From the NCBI RefSeq assembly GCF_003205235.1, contig NZ_QJSM01000020.1, positions 162,116 to 226,115 on the forward strand: a stretch of 64,000 nt of DNA, read 5' to 3'. This stretch comes from Thermoplasma sp. Kam2015 (GTDB taxonomy: Archaea; Thermoplasmatota; Thermoplasmata; Thermoplasmatales; Thermoplasmataceae). Shown here piece by piece: positions 52,137-61,904 of the stretch. Below the pieces are notes generated by a model, which saw only the letters and a list, made by a program, of their open reading frames with translations, did not search any database and was not told the origin of the DNA. The translations under genes and the position numbers were made by a program. Position 1 is the first letter of the stretch, and each line of letters starts with the position of its first letter.

Positions 52137-52607
52137 ATGTTCAGAACTATTAAACTGAAACTACCATACGATAGACCATTGATCGAAACAGTGAAGCAGT
52201 TCAGGAACGCATGCCAGATAGTTCTGGACTATGGTTTTGAGAATAAGACGTTCAACAAGAACAAACTCAATAGAGGCACATACAGAGAGGTGAGGGGAAG
52301 GATACCCACTCTTCCATCTGCACTTGTTCAGACGGCAAGGGATACGGCATCTGAAGCATTGAAAGCAACAGAAATTGAGAAGAAAATAAAGAGAAAATCA
52401 CTCACAATAAGGTATGATAACAGAACATTCAAATTCTATCCCGATTCACATACAATTTCATTGACAACAGTACAGGGCAGGCTGGTATATCCAGTGGCTC
52501 ATTCGCCCCTGATCGATAAATACAGGGGTGAATACACAAATATTCATTCTAATAGTAGTGAAAATAATACTTTTCGTTATGTTCTATTGAGAGTGCCCCC
52601 AGATTAA
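52137..52607 (+). pseudogene. tnpB: Truncated TnpB (IS605 OrfB) gene
   Basis: The first 135 residues match the TnpB N-terminus: FRTIKLKLPYDRPLIETVKQ, FRNACQIVLDYGFENKTFNK, then LPSALVQTARDTASEALKAT. Full-length TnpB has about 400 residues with a RuvC-like nuclease; here homology stops near 52545 (IDKYRGEYTN) and a short unrelated tail follows, so nuclease motifs and the zinc finger are missing. TnpB is an RNA-guided nuclease; this copy cannot be active. Confidence 0.75.
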
Positions 52608-52625
52608 TCATTCAAATGATCCTCT

Positions 52626-52787
52626 TCATTCAATCTTTCTAATTACAATCTCCCCATTTACTTCATAGAATCCAATATGTTCGGATACCGATATATTCAG
52701 TTTCTCTGCTACTTCTTTTGGTAAGGTTATTCGAAGAGATGATCCCTTTGAGGATGTTCTTGTCACTGCTATTGGTATTTCCGGCAT
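52626..52787 (-). CDS. AbrB/SpoVT-type antitoxin-like protein (53 aa)
   Basis: MPEIPIAVTRTSSKGSSLRI then TLPKEVAEKLNISVSEHIGF and a short strand ending IVIRKIE. The order (basic strand, S-L-R-I-T-L-P-K-E-V-A, helix, strand) is the AbrB swapped-hairpin DNA-binding fold, as in archaeal VapB-type antitoxins. No toxin gene is adjacent, so an orphan or a remnant. Confidence 0.75.
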   Translation of the reverse strand: MPEIPIAVTRTSSKGSSLRITLPKEVAEKLNISVSEHIGFYEVNGEIVIRKIE

Positions 52788-52882
52788 TCAAGGAAGAGTA
52801 AGTGGAATAAGTTTAGTTTTAGCCGATTAGAAAGTGGCTGAGCTGAATAAAGCTTTATTAGACAGTTAGGTAATTATCTTGA

Positions 52883-54226
52883 GTGTTAATTGAAAAAATT
52901 CTTGGTTCAAACAGGCCCTCCTTCAAAGACTTAGAAAGGTTTAAAGCCATTAGTAATGAAGATGTTCAACTTGAATTTAAGCGAGATATAAGCAACATAT
53001 ACACCCATTTGTTGAATCCAGTTTCAGCTTTTGCTAATACTCGGGGAGGGCTTCTTGTAATAGGTATTGATGATGAAACTCATGATGTTTTCGGAATCAA
53101 GGAAAAGGCAGATAAAATTGAAAATTTGATAAAGGAGTATATTGAACCAAGTCTCTCAGGGTTGTACCATATTCATGAGATAAAGACTGATGATGGTAAG
53201 TTTGTTCATTTGATAGAGGTTGGATTAAGTCCCTATATACATGCGGTTAAGGAAGAAATTACCTGTTTTGATCAAAACGAACATAAAAATAGGAATTTTC
53301 TTACCTACAATTATTGGACTCGAACCGGACCCAGTACGAGAAAAATGGAACCATCAGTTTTGAACAGAATTGCAAATTTGAAGGCCAATTATGTCTATAA
53401 TTTTGAATACAGAGTAAAAATTTTTAAAATTTTGAATAATTTTTTATTTGATTTGGTGCGTGAAGTTAATAAAGGAAGAGAGGAAAAAATAGAAGTCATT
53501 AACCTTCATGCTTTCGCCAATTCTTATTTAAAAAAAAGTGATAAAAAGTTAAGTGATAAAAAGTTTGTAGATCTATTCAATTCTTCAAGCTTTTTATCGA
53601 TGTATGAAGGCTATTATGGTATAACGATAGACCTTTACATACAATTGTACAAGGTAAGGTATATTCCTCACACGATTTTAACTTATAACGAAGACTATTT
53701 GTTTATTGATCTTCTAAATATGCTAATATCTGCTTTTAATCTTGGAGGCGAGAACATAAATTTGGATTTTCTTACAAACATACAACATGTTAGCCCTAGA
53801 AATGAAATATTCTTTAATAAAGAACCTCCTTTAACGGCACTTTCCTTTGTTTCTTACATGTTCCAATATGCTACAAATGATGATCATGACCAACACTGGC
53901 CACAACTTAACAAATTCATAAATACCATTTCTTCAAAGATTTATAGAGGAGGAAAAGGTAGTGATATAAAATTCTGTGATTTGAAAAGAGAATTACAATT
54001 TTTCCTTGAACCGGTCAGATATAAAGAGGGAGTCATTGATCTCTTTCAAAAGTATAATATAAGATACGAACAATTTCTTTCTAGATTTTGTTCCGAGATG
54101 TCCAAACTGATAATAAGCTCAATTAAATTAAGGAATTCTATATATGAAAGTTTAATGTTGCCGATTCCAATAGATTCAGTAGACCACGCATTATTAAAAA
54201 CCAAGGAAGAAAACTGGTTTTATTAA
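52883..54226 (+). CDS. AlbA_2 / Schlafen-type ATP-binding domain protein
   Basis: A 447-residue protein from a GTG start. The first 150 residues show the AlbA_2 (divergent AAA_4, Schlafen-like) pattern: VQLEFKRD near 30, PVSAFANTRGGLLVIGIDDE near 48 and LIKEYIEPS near 90. The remaining 300 residues are helical and unassigned. Markedly AT-rich compared with neighbours, a sign of separate transfer. Such proteins occur as regulators and in phage-defence loci; which applies is unknown. Confidence 0.75.
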   Translation: MLIEKILGSNRPSFKDLERFKAISNEDVQLEFKRDISNIYTHLLNPVSAFANTRGGLLVIGIDDETHDVFGIKEKADKIENLIKEYIEPSLSGLYHIHEIKTDDGKFVHLIEVGLSPYIHAVKEEITCFDQNEHKNRNFLTYNYWTRTGPSTRKMEPSVLNRIANLKANYVYNFEYRVKIFKILNNFLFDLVREVNKGREEKIEVINLHAFANSYLKKSDKKLSDKKFVDLFNSSSFLSMYEGYYGITIDLYIQLYKVRYIPHTILTYNEDYLFIDLLNMLISAFNLGGENINLDFLTNIQHVSPRNEIFFNKEPPLTALSFVSYMFQYATNDDHDQHWPQLNKFINTISSKIYRGGKGSDIKFCDLKRELQFFLEPVRYKEGVIDLFQKYNIRYEQFLSRFCSEMSKLIISSIKLRNSIYESLMLPIPIDSVDHALLKTKEENWFY

Positions 54227-54462
54227 AGGCGCTAAGATACGAATAGAATAAATTCCTAAATTTCCTTTAGATGTCAAGTGACAATCGAGATTATAGAATT
54301 TCTAATTGATGCATTGAAAAACTAAATCTTTATACCTATTCAATCAAATATCTGTCTGTGATAAGCCCAGATCCCCATCTCGATAAGAAATTGTCTATAT
54401 ATACTGACAAATTATGTTCTTCTTTCTGAAATATTAATATATGTTCTAATCCTAAACATTAT
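54227..54462. other. Spacer with TATA-like box
   Basis: AT-rich spacer with no gene. GAAATATTAATATATG at about 54428-54443 lies 20-35 bases before ATG 54463 and may drive the methylase operon. Confidence 0.35.
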
Positions 54463-54633
54463 ATGAAATGCCCCATCTGTGAATCCGAAGGGAATTTTGT
54501 CTTTGTAAAGAACTGGAAGTACGGCTTCTATGAGGTAACCAGGTACAAATGTGGAGACTGCAATAATTATTTCAATATATATGAAGCGGAAGGAAGACGC
54601 TCATATACCATTCCAGGTTCACGGAGCAAGTGA
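54463..54633 (+). CDS. Zinc-ribbon protein coupled to DNA methylase (56 aa)
   Basis: A single zinc ribbon: MKCPICESEGN...RYKCGDCNNYFN, two C-x2-C pairs 24 residues apart. The TGA overlaps the methylase ATG (TGATG), so the two are translated together. It opens the operon and probably binds nucleic acid or the methylase complex. Confidence 0.72.
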   Translation: MKCPICESEGNFVFVKNWKYGFYEVTRYKCGDCNNYFNIYEAEGRRSYTIPGSRSK

Positions 54634-57600
54634 TGTCAATGGAAAAATTTGACCGCAAGTTCTGGGTATCAGAGCTAACCAAATTGGGATACCATATCAG
54701 TGAGAATCCAATACCTGTTCAGTTTCTAAGAGAAAGGAAAGCTGTACCTCCAGGCGTAAATCTGAAACAGGGATATCTGCTCTATTCCGATCCCTTAACA
54801 TTTGACATCGTTCTACTGGAGTTTGACAGACTTCCATCAAGAACATCGGCGTCACGAATTGCCAGATACTGGAAGGCACACCAGCAGGGTCGGCAGCTTA
54901 TGTTTTTCACCGATGGGACTGACAGTTATGCAGTTGTTGTTCCTGGCCCAATTGAATCTGAATCAACGAAAGCGAGGATACTGAGCCTTTCAGAAATGAT
55001 ATTCAGAACTGACAATGAAGCACTCAATTCACTGCAGTATATGGAGGATAAAAAACTACTCCGGGAACTCTACGATAACAGCTTTTTACCATATGAGAAG
55101 GTCAGAGAAGATTTCTTCCATGGCTATAGAGATCTGTATCAAAAGGTCTTTGAAACCGTCAGAGAAACTTTGGGGGAAAACGCCGCATCATATTCACAAA
55201 GATTTATTGGCAGACTCATGTTTCTTTATTTCCTTCAGAAAAAAGGCTGGTTGAAGAATAACAAGAGATTTGTTGACACGATAAAGGACTATAAAGAATT
55301 GAACTGGATCTTCTACGAAGGTCTTAGCAAAGAGGGAAATGACGGTTTACCTTATCTAGATGGCACCCTTTTTGAGAGAGAGGACTATTTTGATGAAAGG
55401 ATTGAAGACCAAATCTCCGAAAAAATGAACGCAATATTCATTGAAGCAAGAGATTTTCTCAATCAGTATAATTTTACTGTGGATGAACTTTCACCATTGG
55501 ATGCCGAGGTAAGCGTTGATCCAACTATGATCGGTACAATATTTGAAAACATGCTTCCTGAGCATGATAGGGGATCCAAGGGCACCTTCTACACTCCACC
55601 GGAGGAGATTTCATTCATCTGCAGAAGGGCACTCGCCCAGTATCTGAGGATAGAGGAAAATGTTGTTAACCAAGATGGTCAGGAGGTTCTGCAGGACGGA
55701 ATCTCCCTCCTCCTTGACAGGATAAGATCAGAAAAAAGCGAGAAGATGGTGAGGGAACTCAGAGATAGGATCCTCAGGATAAAAATCATGGATCCTGCCG
55801 TCGGATCTGGCGGATTCCTGCTTGGAATGATGCAGGAGATGCTATCCATTCTTAGAGAAGCAGACGAGAGCGTTGGCTGGACAGCTGACATGGAAGATTA
55901 TAAGAATAGGATACTCCGGAACCTCTTCGGATTTGACATTGAGGGGGAAGCCATTGAAATTGCGAAACTGAGACTCTGGCTATCTATGATCGTGGACAAG
56001 AAATCAGCAGAACCTCTTCCTAGCCTTGACATGAATTTGATACTAATACATGATTCTCTTCAGCTATCATCCCAGAGCAAGCTGGATGACAAAATTGGTA
56101 TGTTCTGGGATACAATGAATGGTCTTCGCTCAAGATTCATGAATGAAACTGATTCCACATCCAGATCTAGACTCAGGAAAGAGCTTCAAAGACTTCAGGC
56201 GGATATGGAGAAACAGACAGGTGTTTACGGTGGGACCATTGAATCGTGGGGTATAGGGCCGGTGGATATCATCGTCATGAATCCCCCATACGTAAGGCAG
56301 GAATCAATACCGGCGGATAGGAAGAAACATTATACATCTAATTACAAGATCGACAAGAAATCGGATCTTTACTGCTATTTTGTCCTTAGAGCCCTAAAAT
56401 TGATCAACAGTAACGGCATCGTCTCAGTCATATCTTCAGACAAGTGGCTTGAGACAGGATATGGCGAAGATCTTCAAAAGTTGCTGTCTAGCAGACTGAT
56501 TGGAATATATGGACAGAGGGGGAGGACATTTGAAGCTGATGTAAACAGTGTTATCTTTGTGTACAGCAGTGATACGGACAGTTCGAAAACAACAGATTTC
56601 ATCTATCTTGAATCCTACATGTCGCGTATTGTAAGAAACCATGTGCGGTTCAAAAGGTCAGATCTGAAACCCGGAAAATGGTTCTATCTCCGGGCACCAA
56701 AGATTTTCATGGAAAAGATATACCCGAAGCTGACGCACAGGCTTGGAGATTTTGCAGAAATTAAAAGAGGTTTCACAACGGGTGCCAACGATTTCTTCTA
56801 CATGAAGGATGTTTCATCACAATACGAAGCTGACTATCTTGCAAATCCAAAGAAGTTTCAAGAGTGGGGTGTGACCGCGAAGAATGAGAAAGAGCTGAAA
56901 GATCAGGGGTTGATTTATATTGAGAACGAGGGTGGAGAGAGATTTGTTATAAATAGCTCTGATACAAAATCACTTGTTAGAACGACAAAGGATCTTAGGA
57001 GATATATAATTGACAAACCAAAGAGATTGTGCTTATACACCAAAGACCCAGGATCTATGACCAAAAAATACATTGAATGGGGCGAAAAACAGAATATAAG
57101 TATCAGGGGAAGAAAGGAGCCTGTTATAGGTTACAATAATGTGCCATCTGTATCTGGAAGGAAAAATTGGTATTACCTCAACGATCTTGAGCCATCAAAC
57201 ATAATACTACCAATGTACGTTATGGATAGATTCTTTATTCCAGTATCAAGAGAACCGGTAATTTGTGATAATACATTTTATACACTAAAATCGAAAGTTA
57301 AGGGTATTGAATCTTATCTAAACTCCACGATATTTTACATCACTATGGAATTATACCTTAGAAGACTGGGTGGGGGTGTGGGTGAGATCAAGGTAACCGA
57401 TTACGAGCAGATGCCCGTCCCAGATCTGCACAAAATTGATCTATCATCCACAAATATTGCGCTTGAAAGAGATGTAATGAGATATTTCGATGAGGTTAAG
57501 ATGAAGGATAGAAAAGAACTTGACAGTGAAATATTAAAGCTGCTATCTGCAGAAAGCTTCACCATCGAGGAATTTTACAAGGAATTTGTTGAGCTTGTCG

Positions 57601-57668
57601 ATGACCGCCTTATCAAGGCTGATAGGGGACTGAAATCAAAGGAGGCTACAGATGAGCAGGATAATTGA
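54633..57668 (+). CDS. N6-adenine DNA methyltransferase (Eco57I/PglX-like)
   Basis: A 1011-residue class I SAM-dependent methylase. Motifs in order: KGTFYTPPEEIS near 308, the SAM motif IMDPAVGSGGFLLG near 385, FGFDIEGEAIEIAKLRLW near 430, and the catalytic NPPY in VDIIVMNPPYVRQESIPADR near 550. The C-terminal 350 residues would recognise the target (VIGYNNVPSVSGRKNWYYLN, later DYEQMPVPD). N-terminal 300 residues resemble the helical domain of PglX and type IIG enzymes, without a visible nuclease motif. Start ATG 54633 is chosen from the TGATG overlap; ATG 54639 is possible. It overlaps the helicase gene by 17 bases. Confidence 0.88.
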   Translation: MSMEKFDRKFWVSELTKLGYHISENPIPVQFLRERKAVPPGVNLKQGYLLYSDPLTFDIVLLEFDRLPSRTSASRIARYWKAHQQGRQLMFFTDGTDSYAVVVPGPIESESTKARILSLSEMIFRTDNEALNSLQYMEDKKLLRELYDNSFLPYEKVREDFFHGYRDLYQKVFETVRETLGENAASYSQRFIGRLMFLYFLQKKGWLKNNKRFVDTIKDYKELNWIFYEGLSKEGNDGLPYLDGTLFEREDYFDERIEDQISEKMNAIFIEARDFLNQYNFTVDELSPLDAEVSVDPTMIGTIFENMLPEHDRGSKGTFYTPPEEISFICRRALAQYLRIEENVVNQDGQEVLQDGISLLLDRIRSEKSEKMVRELRDRILRIKIMDPAVGSGGFLLGMMQEMLSILREADESVGWTADMEDYKNRILRNLFGFDIEGEAIEIAKLRLWLSMIVDKKSAEPLPSLDMNLILIHDSLQLSSQSKLDDKIGMFWDTMNGLRSRFMNETDSTSRSRLRKELQRLQADMEKQTGVYGGTIESWGIGPVDIIVMNPPYVRQESIPADRKKHYTSNYKIDKKSDLYCYFVLRALKLINSNGIVSVISSDKWLETGYGEDLQKLLSSRLIGIYGQRGRTFEADVNSVIFVYSSDTDSSKTTDFIYLESYMSRIVRNHVRFKRSDLKPGKWFYLRAPKIFMEKIYPKLTHRLGDFAEIKRGFTTGANDFFYMKDVSSQYEADYLANPKKFQEWGVTAKNEKELKDQGLIYIENEGGERFVINSSDTKSLVRTTKDLRRYIIDKPKRLCLYTKDPGSMTKKYIEWGEKQNISIRGRKEPVIGYNNVPSVSGRKNWYYLNDLEPSNIILPMYVMDRFFIPVSREPVICDNTFYTLKSKVKGIESYLNSTIFYITMELYLRRLGGGVGEIKVTDYEQMPVPDLHKIDLSSTNIALERDVMRYFDEVKMKDRKELDSEILKLLSAESFTIEEFYKEFVELVDDRLIKADRGLKSKEATDEQDN

Positions 57669-60600
57669 CAATGAGAATGAGAAGATGTTTAGTGTTCTTC
57701 TGAGGGAACTGTCCAAGTCAAATGAAGTTGCCATAGCCTCGGCTTATTTCAATATAGGCGGATTCGGCCTTATCAGAGATGCAATCAGGAACAAGCCTCT
57801 AAAATTCCTTGTGGGTAGACCACAGGATGAGAGCATATCATTCGAGGAACAGATAGTCAGGGAACTTGAGGAGAATGAGGATAACCCGGAATACTACAAT
57901 CTTATGCTCGATGCTGTTGATTTTTTCACTGATAATCACAGACAGGTGAGAAAGAAGACTGGGGCGTTCTTTCATGGGAAGGCATACATTGGAGTAACAC
58001 CAAGTTTAGAGAGGCCGGACTATGGGGTCGGAATAGTGGGATCCAGCAACTTTACATCGGCAGGTCTCAAGACAAACAATGAGCTGAACGTTGTAAACAC
58101 CGATAGGGAAGTTCTGAGGGAACTCTGTGACTGGTTCTCCAGGAAATGGGAATCGTCAGAGGACTATAAGGATCAGTTCCTCAATTTCTTGAGGAATTAC
58201 ACCGTCACGCACACACCTTTTGAGGTTGTTGCAAAGGCCTTATACGAGGCATATAAGGGCACGATGCTTGAATCAGAAAAGATAAAGATGATGAATCTGA
58301 AGCGTTTTCAGATCGTCTCGGTTCTCGAGGCGAGGAAAATCATCTCTGCTTACAACGGCGTAGTCATCGCAGATTCAACAGGTCTTGGAAAGACGAGAAC
58401 CATGCTTGCCCTGGCCCATGAAGCCAGGAAGGATGGTAAAAAGGTGCTTCTGATAGCACCAAAGAGCGTTCTCCGCACCACATGGGAAAAGGAGATGGAA
58501 GAACTTGACACGCATATTGAAAGCATAAATTCTGAGGCGATATCTGCCGATCCGTATGGTTTTTTGGAAAAGTACAGTAAAAAGAAATGTAACTTTATCA
58601 TTGTCGATGAGGCCCATTATTTCAAATCGTCCTCGTCAAACCGGTACAAGGCGCTCAGGGATCTTATACTCCGTAATGGAGCTCAGGTAGTTCTCGCCAC
58701 CGCGACCCCTGTTAATAACACCCTGATGGATCTGTACAACCTGATTGCCCTATTTGCCTCCGAAGAAGCCGTACAGGATATTGCCGGCCTGACGCTCAGG
58801 GGATATTTCACGAGTAATCAGAAAATGCTTCTTGAGGGAAGAAGCCTTGACATGTCATCTGTACTAGAAAGGTTTGTGGTAAGGCATTCGAGAAAGTTTG
58901 CCAAGACCCTGCAGCCTGATGTAAGCTTCCCTGATAGAATCATAGACACTGATCCACTGAACCGGTACCGATCAGGAATAGACTATGAGCTATTGAAAAA
59001 AGAACTCGAGGACCTAGTGTTTGCGCAGTATGACCTATCCATTGAAAAACTGACAGACCTCAGGCTGCCAACAGGTCAGCCTATTTCGCAGCTTGTAGTA
59101 TCCAGAAAGAAGGACGATCTGAAGGATCTAGTGAAAACAATTGTGATTCTGAATCTGTTTAAAAGAATAGAGAGCTCCATAGAAGCTTTCAGAGAAACTA
59201 TGCTGTCAATTCATGATTATATGGGAAAGGCGATTCATATCGCAGAAAAGACCGGTTACTTCCTCCCACGAAGCGCTGCCGATGATTCACTGTTTGACTT
59301 TGATGAGGAGATACCGCCAGATATATTTGAGAGCGCAAAATACGGATCACTCAAGGAAATGTGCCGTCTTACAGACACCGAAAAGGACTGGTTCATAGAA
59401 TCTTGTAGGAAAGACCGTTATAAGATCGAAGAAATCCTGGAAAATATCCCAGCCAATGATGAGAAGTTGAATCGATTCAGGGAGAGATTGAGCAAGCTAG
59501 TGTCATCCTTAAATCCTCCCAACGGTGTTGTTGTTTTCTCACAATACACGGCCACTGCAAGGGCAGTTTATAACGCCGTAAGGGATCTGAAAACAAAATG
59601 CTACCTTACCACTGGATCGGAATGCCGTGACCATGAGGGAAGGAATTCCGATATAACAAAGATAGTTGGTCTTTTCCAGGAGTATGGTGGAGTGCTTGTA
59701 AGCACCGATGTTCTCAGCGAGGGACAGAACCTCCAGAATGGACAGTATGTGGTGAACTATGACTTCCCATGGAACCCTGTCGTTCTAATACAGAGGGCAG
59801 GTAGGGTGGACAGGATGGGATCAAAACACAGGAAGATATACCTGATCAACATGATGCAGGAAAATTCTGATCCCAACGATCCGCAGTCATTGGAGCATTT
59901 CATTGGGCTCATGAAGAAACTTTACACCAAGATATCAGGAATCAAGGATACCATAGGCATTGATTCGCCTGTGCTGGGGGAAGATGCCGATCCAAAGGAT
60001 TTTGGAGAGACCCAGAAAAGGATATACGAAGGCAAAAGCGAGGTTCTGGAGGCCATCGCAAAGGAGCTGGAACAAATTACCAACGATCCCAAGGATAAAC
60101 TCATGGAAATAATAGATCAGATGGGTGAAGAATGGATCAAAGCAATACCTAGGGGAATAGGGGCGTACAAGAAATACGGGAGAGATGGTCTATTTTCCCT
60201 ATTTACGGACGGAGACAGGCTCTACTGGCGATTGAAGTTTTTTGACGACGATACGGTAATTGCTGATCCTGGGCAGATTGTCAGTATTCTCACGGAACGT
60301 CAGTCTGAAGATGAATCTGGCCAGAAAATAGAATACAAAGGCTTGGTTGAGAAACTCAAGGCACTGAAGGATGATACTCTAGAGATGATCAAGGCAGACA
60401 TGAGGAAGAGCAAATCCTCATCAATACTTCCAAAAATGTCAAAAAAAGCAATAGCAGTTTACGAGAAACTTGCCTCTCTGGATGAGGAGCTGGCGCTCAG
60501 GTTTAGAAATGTTGCATCCAGGGAGACTCTGGTGAATTCCTTATTCGAATCCATGGGTTCTCCAAATTTTTTGGAAAATGCCAGGAGGGTAATAGAAAAA

Positions 60601-60684
60601 ATAACGATCCGGGAAAGCGCGGTTAAGGAGACGCAAGCGACACTAAAACGTGTATGCTGGTGTCTTCTGTCAAGAGGGAAATAG
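57652..60684 (+). CDS. PLD-nuclease / SNF2-type helicase fusion
   Basis: A 1010-residue protein. Residues 60-180 form a phospholipase-D-type nuclease domain with FHGKAYIG (H-x-K) near 105 and VGSSNFTSAGLKTNNELNVV near 125. The SF2/SNF2 helicase has Walker A DSTGLGKTRTML near 243, DEAH in IIVDEAHYFKS near 319, ATPVNNTLMDLYNL, and motif VI QRAGRVDRMGS near 716. PLD plus SNF2 helicase beside a methylase recalls DISARM (drmC, drmD, drmMI) and related defence loci; DrmA and DrmB were not seen. Co-translated with the methylase. Confidence 0.87.
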   Translation: MSRIIDNENEKMFSVLLRELSKSNEVAIASAYFNIGGFGLIRDAIRNKPLKFLVGRPQDESISFEEQIVRELEENEDNPEYYNLMLDAVDFFTDNHRQVRKKTGAFFHGKAYIGVTPSLERPDYGVGIVGSSNFTSAGLKTNNELNVVNTDREVLRELCDWFSRKWESSEDYKDQFLNFLRNYTVTHTPFEVVAKALYEAYKGTMLESEKIKMMNLKRFQIVSVLEARKIISAYNGVVIADSTGLGKTRTMLALAHEARKDGKKVLLIAPKSVLRTTWEKEMEELDTHIESINSEAISADPYGFLEKYSKKKCNFIIVDEAHYFKSSSSNRYKALRDLILRNGAQVVLATATPVNNTLMDLYNLIALFASEEAVQDIAGLTLRGYFTSNQKMLLEGRSLDMSSVLERFVVRHSRKFAKTLQPDVSFPDRIIDTDPLNRYRSGIDYELLKKELEDLVFAQYDLSIEKLTDLRLPTGQPISQLVVSRKKDDLKDLVKTIVILNLFKRIESSIEAFRETMLSIHDYMGKAIHIAEKTGYFLPRSAADDSLFDFDEEIPPDIFESAKYGSLKEMCRLTDTEKDWFIESCRKDRYKIEEILENIPANDEKLNRFRERLSKLVSSLNPPNGVVVFSQYTATARAVYNAVRDLKTKCYLTTGSECRDHEGRNSDITKIVGLFQEYGGVLVSTDVLSEGQNLQNGQYVVNYDFPWNPVVLIQRAGRVDRMGSKHRKIYLINMMQENSDPNDPQSLEHFIGLMKKLYTKISGIKDTIGIDSPVLGEDADPKDFGETQKRIYEGKSEVLEAIAKELEQITNDPKDKLMEIIDQMGEEWIKAIPRGIGAYKKYGRDGLFSLFTDGDRLYWRLKFFDDDTVIADPGQIVSILTERQSEDESGQKIEYKGLVEKLKALKDDTLEMIKADMRKSKSSSILPKMSKKAIAVYEKLASLDEELALRFRNVASRETLVNSLFESMGSPNFLENARRVIEKITIRESAVKETQATLKRVCWCLLSRGK

Positions 60685-60688
60685 ACAA

Positions 60689-61624
60689 ATGGAAAATTCT
60701 ATTAAAACAAAACTTCTGGAATTTAAACAGAGAGCATATTCTCTGCTTACAATACAGATACCTGAATACCCATCTGGATACAACAAAGAAAAGGTTAGAA
60801 ACGAGGTTATTGGCAATATTGCAGGAAAGATCCCTGAAATTCTTGGTATATCGGACATCATCGGAAGAAGGAAGGCCAAATCAATTGCAACTAACTATCT
60901 GAACACCAATATGGAGAAACAGAGAAGGATGCAAAGGGAGAATGCAGTTAGATATGCTAACAGCCAGCTGGGTATCCTCGTAAAGGAGATTAAGAGCTTT
61001 CTCTCAACAGTCTCTGTTCCAACCCGTAATCTGACCTTGAGCGGAAACAGCTATCTATTGATCAGAAAGATGAACAGATTGAATAAATATAGCACACCTA
61101 CGCGCAGAATTATGGAACTTATAAAAGTGCTTGATGAAATCATCAACATGGAACTGATTGAGAACAGTGAAATCACATCCTATATCCAAAATAGGGGCCC
61201 ATTAAATTTGTTAGCTCTTGATTTGATTAATTCTCTTGAGAATTGTTTGAGAACTATGCTTCGGCAAGAGGGGAGAGGAATGTTTGGTGACAATTATGAG
61301 GATATTGTCCCGCCATATATCCGTACCAGAGCTAAAAAAAGGATGTTAAGCCAAGAGCAGAAAGAAAGTACACAGGGCGAAGATTTATTCTCGTACCTGG
61401 TGTTCTCGGATTATCTTGAAATTATACTGCAAGAAAACAACTGGGAATGCTGTTTTTCGCAGATATTTCCCAGTAAGGAATGGATTCGTATAAAAATAAA
61501 TGAGATTGCACCGATCAGAAATTCATTGGCACATTCAAGAAAAATTACAAAGGACCAAATTGACAGACTCAGAATTAACTCGGGTGATATAAAGAGGATA
61601 ATCGGGAAGGCGTTTCCGTGCTAG
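60689..61624 (+). CDS. HEPN-domain protein (311 aa), defence operon
   Basis: Follows the helicase by four bases. The C-terminal 120 residues look like a Swt1/MAE-type HEPN domain: helix with LINSLENCLRTML, then WIRIKINEIAPIRNSLAHSR, where RNSLAH is the R-x4-H RNase motif. The N-terminal part is helical and basic and not recognised. HEPN RNases act as toxins or effectors in many defence systems. ATG 60689 is preferred over a start at 60650 inside the helicase gene. Confidence 0.72.
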   Translation: MENSIKTKLLEFKQRAYSLLTIQIPEYPSGYNKEKVRNEVIGNIAGKIPEILGISDIIGRRKAKSIATNYLNTNMEKQRRMQRENAVRYANSQLGILVKEIKSFLSTVSVPTRNLTLSGNSYLLIRKMNRLNKYSTPTRRIMELIKVLDEIINMELIENSEITSYIQNRGPLNLLALDLINSLENCLRTMLRQEGRGMFGDNYEDIVPPYIRTRAKKRMLSQEQKESTQGEDLFSYLVFSDYLEIILQENNWECCFSQIFPSKEWIRIKINEIAPIRNSLAHSRKITKDQIDRLRINSGDIKRIIGKAFPC

Positions 61625-61697
61625 GCGGATTAACCCATTTCGGAAATCTAACTTTGTATACTGATATAGTGGTTATCTTTGTTCCCACATGGTGTGA

Positions 61698-61841
61698 ATG
61701 TGGAAGAAACTTCAGGCCAAACTCAGACTCATGGTGAAGAAGATACTGAGGAAATACGGCTATCCTCCGGACAAGCAGGAGAAAGCCACACTGACAGTAC
61801 TATAACAGGCTAAACTGTTGGGGTATGAATGGGTTAGCTAA
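61698..61841 (+). pseudogene. Relic of the C-terminus of a type I restriction HsdR subunit
   Basis: A frame reads [20 protein letters not shown] then [12 protein letters not shown], stop, QAKLLGYEW, stop. This matches the HsdR/DUF3387 end ([18 protein letters not shown]...VLEQAKL). A TAA stands where Glu is expected. Only about 45 codons survive and no upstream part is present. Confidence 0.6.
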
Positions 61842-61904
61842 AATTCTAAATCTCACTTTATATTTGAAGAATACATTTTTAAGCTTTGGCTGCATAGATT
61901 AAAC

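Noticed and set aside
52883..52915. GGTTCAAAC followed by AGGCCC as a tRNA 3' remnant (attachment site)
   Set aside because: Only the T-loop bases agree; flanks do not match tRNA-Asp and it lies inside the AlbA_2 gene.
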